A stretch of DNA of 5,978 nt from an uncultured Acidobacteriaceae bacterium (GTDB taxonomy: Bacteria; Acidobacteriota; Terriglobia; Terriglobales; Acidobacteriaceae): positions 1-5,978 of the forward strand of contig CAIMNN010000232.1 of assembly GCA_903842845.1 (NCBI GenBank). The letters are read 5' to 3'. The notes below the pieces were generated by a model. The model saw only the letters and a list, made by a program, of their open reading frames with translations. It did no database searches and was not told the origin of the DNA. The translations under genes were made by a program, and so were the position numbers. Positions 4,816 through 5,978 of the stretch are shown piece after piece (position 1 is the first letter of the stretch; every line of letters starts with the position of its first letter).

Positions 4816-5601
4816 TTACTGAGAGATGGAATCTGCGATGGTGAAGCTGTACATTTTGCCGGTGGACTGCTTGCCCTTGTCGGAGTCGGCGGGGGGCAGA
4901 AAACCGTACTCGCCTTTGCCGATGCCGGAGTCGATGGTGACGGCGTAGGCGCGGGGAGCGATCTTGCGGCTGGTGAAGTCGACGTTGTCGTGAGGCGTGT
5001 TGTTTGATTCTTTGGTGCTGGCTTGTGTGGCGGCGCGGAACTCGCGGGCATCGCCGTTAGTGCGTAGACGGATGAGCACGTACTCGCCGGGTGAGCGGCC
5101 CTCGGGCAGGTAGAGGATGAACTCGGCGGGAGTTTTGATGGGCAAGTGACTGTGGGTTCCGCTGAGCAGGCCGTCGCGCTCGCCCTTCATGACGCCGACG
5201 GTGGCGATGTGCTTGAAGGTGCCGGAGGTCTTTGATTTGAAGTCGATCATTTCAACGGGGACTTCTTTCCAGTTGCCGGCTGTGTCTTTGTAGTAGATGC
5301 CGACAGTGTCGACGGCAGCGGGGAGGCCGGTGTCGGGTGTGGCGGCTGGGGCGGGTGTGCCGGAGTTTTTGGCGAGGAGAGCGGCGACGACCTTGTCACT
5401 GACGCCGGCTTTTTTGAGCGCGATGAGGCCGTCGGTGGATGTGTCGTAGGTTCCGGGTGTGGCGTTGACGGTGGAGATGATGAGGTCGGGTGTGAGGCCG
5501 GCGCGGGTGAGCTTGATGACGGCGTCGTTGTTGAGGGTCTGCTGGGCGGAGAGCGCGAGGCTCATGGAAAGAAATATCAGGGCGAGAAACAGTTTGCGCA
5601 T
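4816..5601 (-). CDS. Exported protein with duplicated helical motif and C-terminal beta domain, 261 aa
   Basis: No named function. The start is taken at the ATG 5601-5599, because AAGGAG lies nine bases upstream and a clean signal peptide follows (MRKLFLALIFLSMSLALSA, cleavage before QQ at residue 20). The frame is open 24 codons further upstream, but that extension has no signal character. Residues 25-77 contain two related helical half-motifs, 'VIKLTRAGLTPDLI' and 'LIALKKAGVSDKVV', joined by 'TPGTYDTSTDG'. This layout occurs in many exported acidobacterial proteins (recalled, not searched). A Pro/Ala linker (about 82-97) leads to a beta-rich domain (99-261) with 'FILYLPEG', 'EYVLIRL', 'KIAPRAYAVTI' and 'GKGEYGFLPP'. 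No catalytic motif is seen and the mature part lacks Cys. It is likely a periplasmic or surface protein, transcribed divergently from the tRNA. Confidence 0.88.
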   Translation of the reverse strand: MRKLFLALIFLSMSLALSAQQTLNNDAVIKLTRAGLTPDLIISTVNATPGTYDTSTDGLIALKKAGVSDKVVAALLAKNSGTPAPAATPDTGLPAAVDTVGIYYKDTAGNWKEVPVEMIDFKSKTSGTFKHIATVGVMKGERDGLLSGTHSHLPIKTPAEFILYLPEGRSPGEYVLIRLRTNGDAREFRAATQASTKESNNTPHDNVDFTSRKIAPRAYAVTIDSGIGKGEYGFLPPADSDKGKQSTGKMYSFTIADSISQ

Positions 5602-5610
5602 TGAGCGGTT

Positions 5611-5616
5611 CTCCTT
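5611..5616 (-). promoter_or_regulatory. Ribosome binding site deciding the start of the 261-aa gene
   Basis: AAGGAG on the minus strand, nine bases before the ATG at 5601. It favours this internal Met over the in-frame Met 24 codons upstream (5673), whose N-terminal extension would bury the signal peptide. Confidence 0.8.
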
Positions 5617-5654
5617 CGTGGCAGGGCCGTAGGTTCGACGGGCCAGACAGGGTA

Positions 5655-5660
5655 ATTGTA
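5655..5660 (-). promoter_or_regulatory. Candidate -10 box (TACAAT) for the 261-aa gene
   Basis: TACAAT on the minus strand (5 of 6 bases of TATAAT) lies 53 nt before the start codon. The corresponding -35 position (about 5678-5683, GCATGG) is far from TTGACA. A perfect inverted repeat at 5684-5714 sits just upstream of that position, which would suit an activator-dependent promoter. Confidence 0.35.
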
Positions 5661-5683
5661 TCGTTTGTGCCAAAGGTCCATGC

Positions 5684-5714
5684 CTTTCTATGCATGCTGG
5701 AAGGGCATAGAAAG
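5684..5714. repeat. Perfect 10-bp inverted repeat between the divergent 261-aa and tRNA genes
   Basis: CTTTCTATGC (5684-5693) and its exact complement GCATAGAAAG (5705-5714) are separated by 11 bp. There is no T-run on either side, so it is not an obvious terminator. Its position, directly upstream of the -35 region of the candidate 261-aa promoter, suggests a protein-binding site, but this is inference. Confidence 0.6.
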
Positions 5715-5783
5715 ATTGTTCAAGGGTGTAGCTGAAACTCCGCCAAAGTGCACAATATAAGGTGCTAGAGGGTGGTAGGAAAT

Positions 5784-5812
5784 TTGCCCGGTAGGGCGGT
5801 GTGTGCTAACCT
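5784..5812 (+). promoter_or_regulatory. Candidate promoter of tRNA-Thr
   Basis: TTGCCC (5784-5789) and TAACCT (5807-5812) are separated by exactly 17 bp on the plus strand. Transcription would start near 5820, giving a leader of roughly 80 nt before the mature tRNA. The spacing is ideal; the boxes match the consensus moderately. Confidence 0.45.
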
Positions 5813-5902
5813 TTAATTCTGTGCCAAAGGCCTCGGGCGGCAGTGTGCCCGTGCGTTCAGGCTCAGATGCTTCCGCACGGGTGAGTTTGCCCAAGTGGAT
5901 GG

Positions 5903-5978
5903 GCTGGCGTAGCTCAGCTGGTAGAGCATCTGATTTGTAATCAGAGGGTCGGGGGTTCAAATCCCTTCGCCAGCTCCA
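5903..5978 (+). tRNA. tRNA-Thr (anticodon UGU)
   Basis: The 76-nt sequence folds as a complete cloverleaf. The acceptor arm is GCTGGCG with CGCCAGC, the D-stem is GCTC/GAGC, and the anticodon stem is TCTGA/TCAGA around loop TTTGTAA. The variable loop is 5 nt. The T-stem is GGGGG/CCCTT, with two G-U pairs, around TTCAAAT. The discriminator is T, followed by an encoded CCA ending at the last base of the window. Anticodon TGT at positions 34-36 reads the threonine codon ACA and its wobble partners. Confidence 0.97.

Larger units (their letters stand above)
5602..5902. other. 301-bp divergent intergenic region
   Basis: This region separates the leftward 261-aa gene from the rightward tRNA-Thr. 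It contains the RBS and candidate -10 for the former, a perfect 10-bp inverted repeat (5684-5714), an 11-bp direct repeat TGTGCCAAAGG (5666-5676 and 5820-5830), the candidate tRNA promoter (5784-5812) and two overlapping inverted repeats in the tRNA leader (5834-5881). No protein gene is supported. Confidence 0.7.

Noticed and set aside
5688..5960. Minus-strand 90-residue frame beginning MNPRPSDYKSDALPAELRQP
   Set aside because: Its first part is the antisense of the tRNA-Thr gene, a well-known source of false protein entries; the rest runs through the divergent promoter region.

Overview
The window looks like a piece of a moderately GC-rich, Gram-negative-type chromosome, most likely Acidobacteriota of the Terriglobia type (Edaphobacter, Granulicella and Terriglobus relatives). 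This is an inference from protein style: secreted proteins with long Gly/Asn/Trp-rich stretches, a CsgG-family protein with an extra C-terminal domain, and a small secreted protein with two 'L-x-x-AG' helical half-repeats. No taxonomic marker gene is present.

Layout, in the order of minus-strand transcription. At the right edge, on the plus strand, is a complete tRNA-Thr(UGU) with encoded CCA (5903-5978), with a candidate promoter about 90 nt upstream. Diverging from it are the minus-strand protein genes. First is a 261-residue secreted protein (4816-5601). Next is a roughly 600-bp mostly non-coding stretch that holds a terminator-like hairpin, a doubtful small membrane-protein ORF and a candidate promoter. 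Then comes a CsgG-family outer-membrane-type protein (3217-4215), closed by a very strong bidirectional terminator. A 640-residue repeat-rich exported protein follows (1192-3114), closed by its own terminator. Last are a 322-residue membrane-anchored protein of unknown function (125-1093) and, 40 bp further on, the first 28 codons of another gene (1-84) that leaves the window.

All four complete protein genes carry an N-terminal export signal or membrane anchor, so this is a cell-envelope region. The point of most interest is the adjacency of a CsgG-type pore homologue and an exported protein built of tandem Asn/Gly repeats, a Trp/Tyr/His/Gly-rich central block and a Gln-rich tail. It resembles the logic of a curli-type secretion channel with a matrix or amyloid-like substrate. 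However, a terminator separates the two genes, no CsgA, CsgE or CsgF homologue is visible, and the repeats do not match the curlin consensus. The functional link is therefore a hypothesis only.
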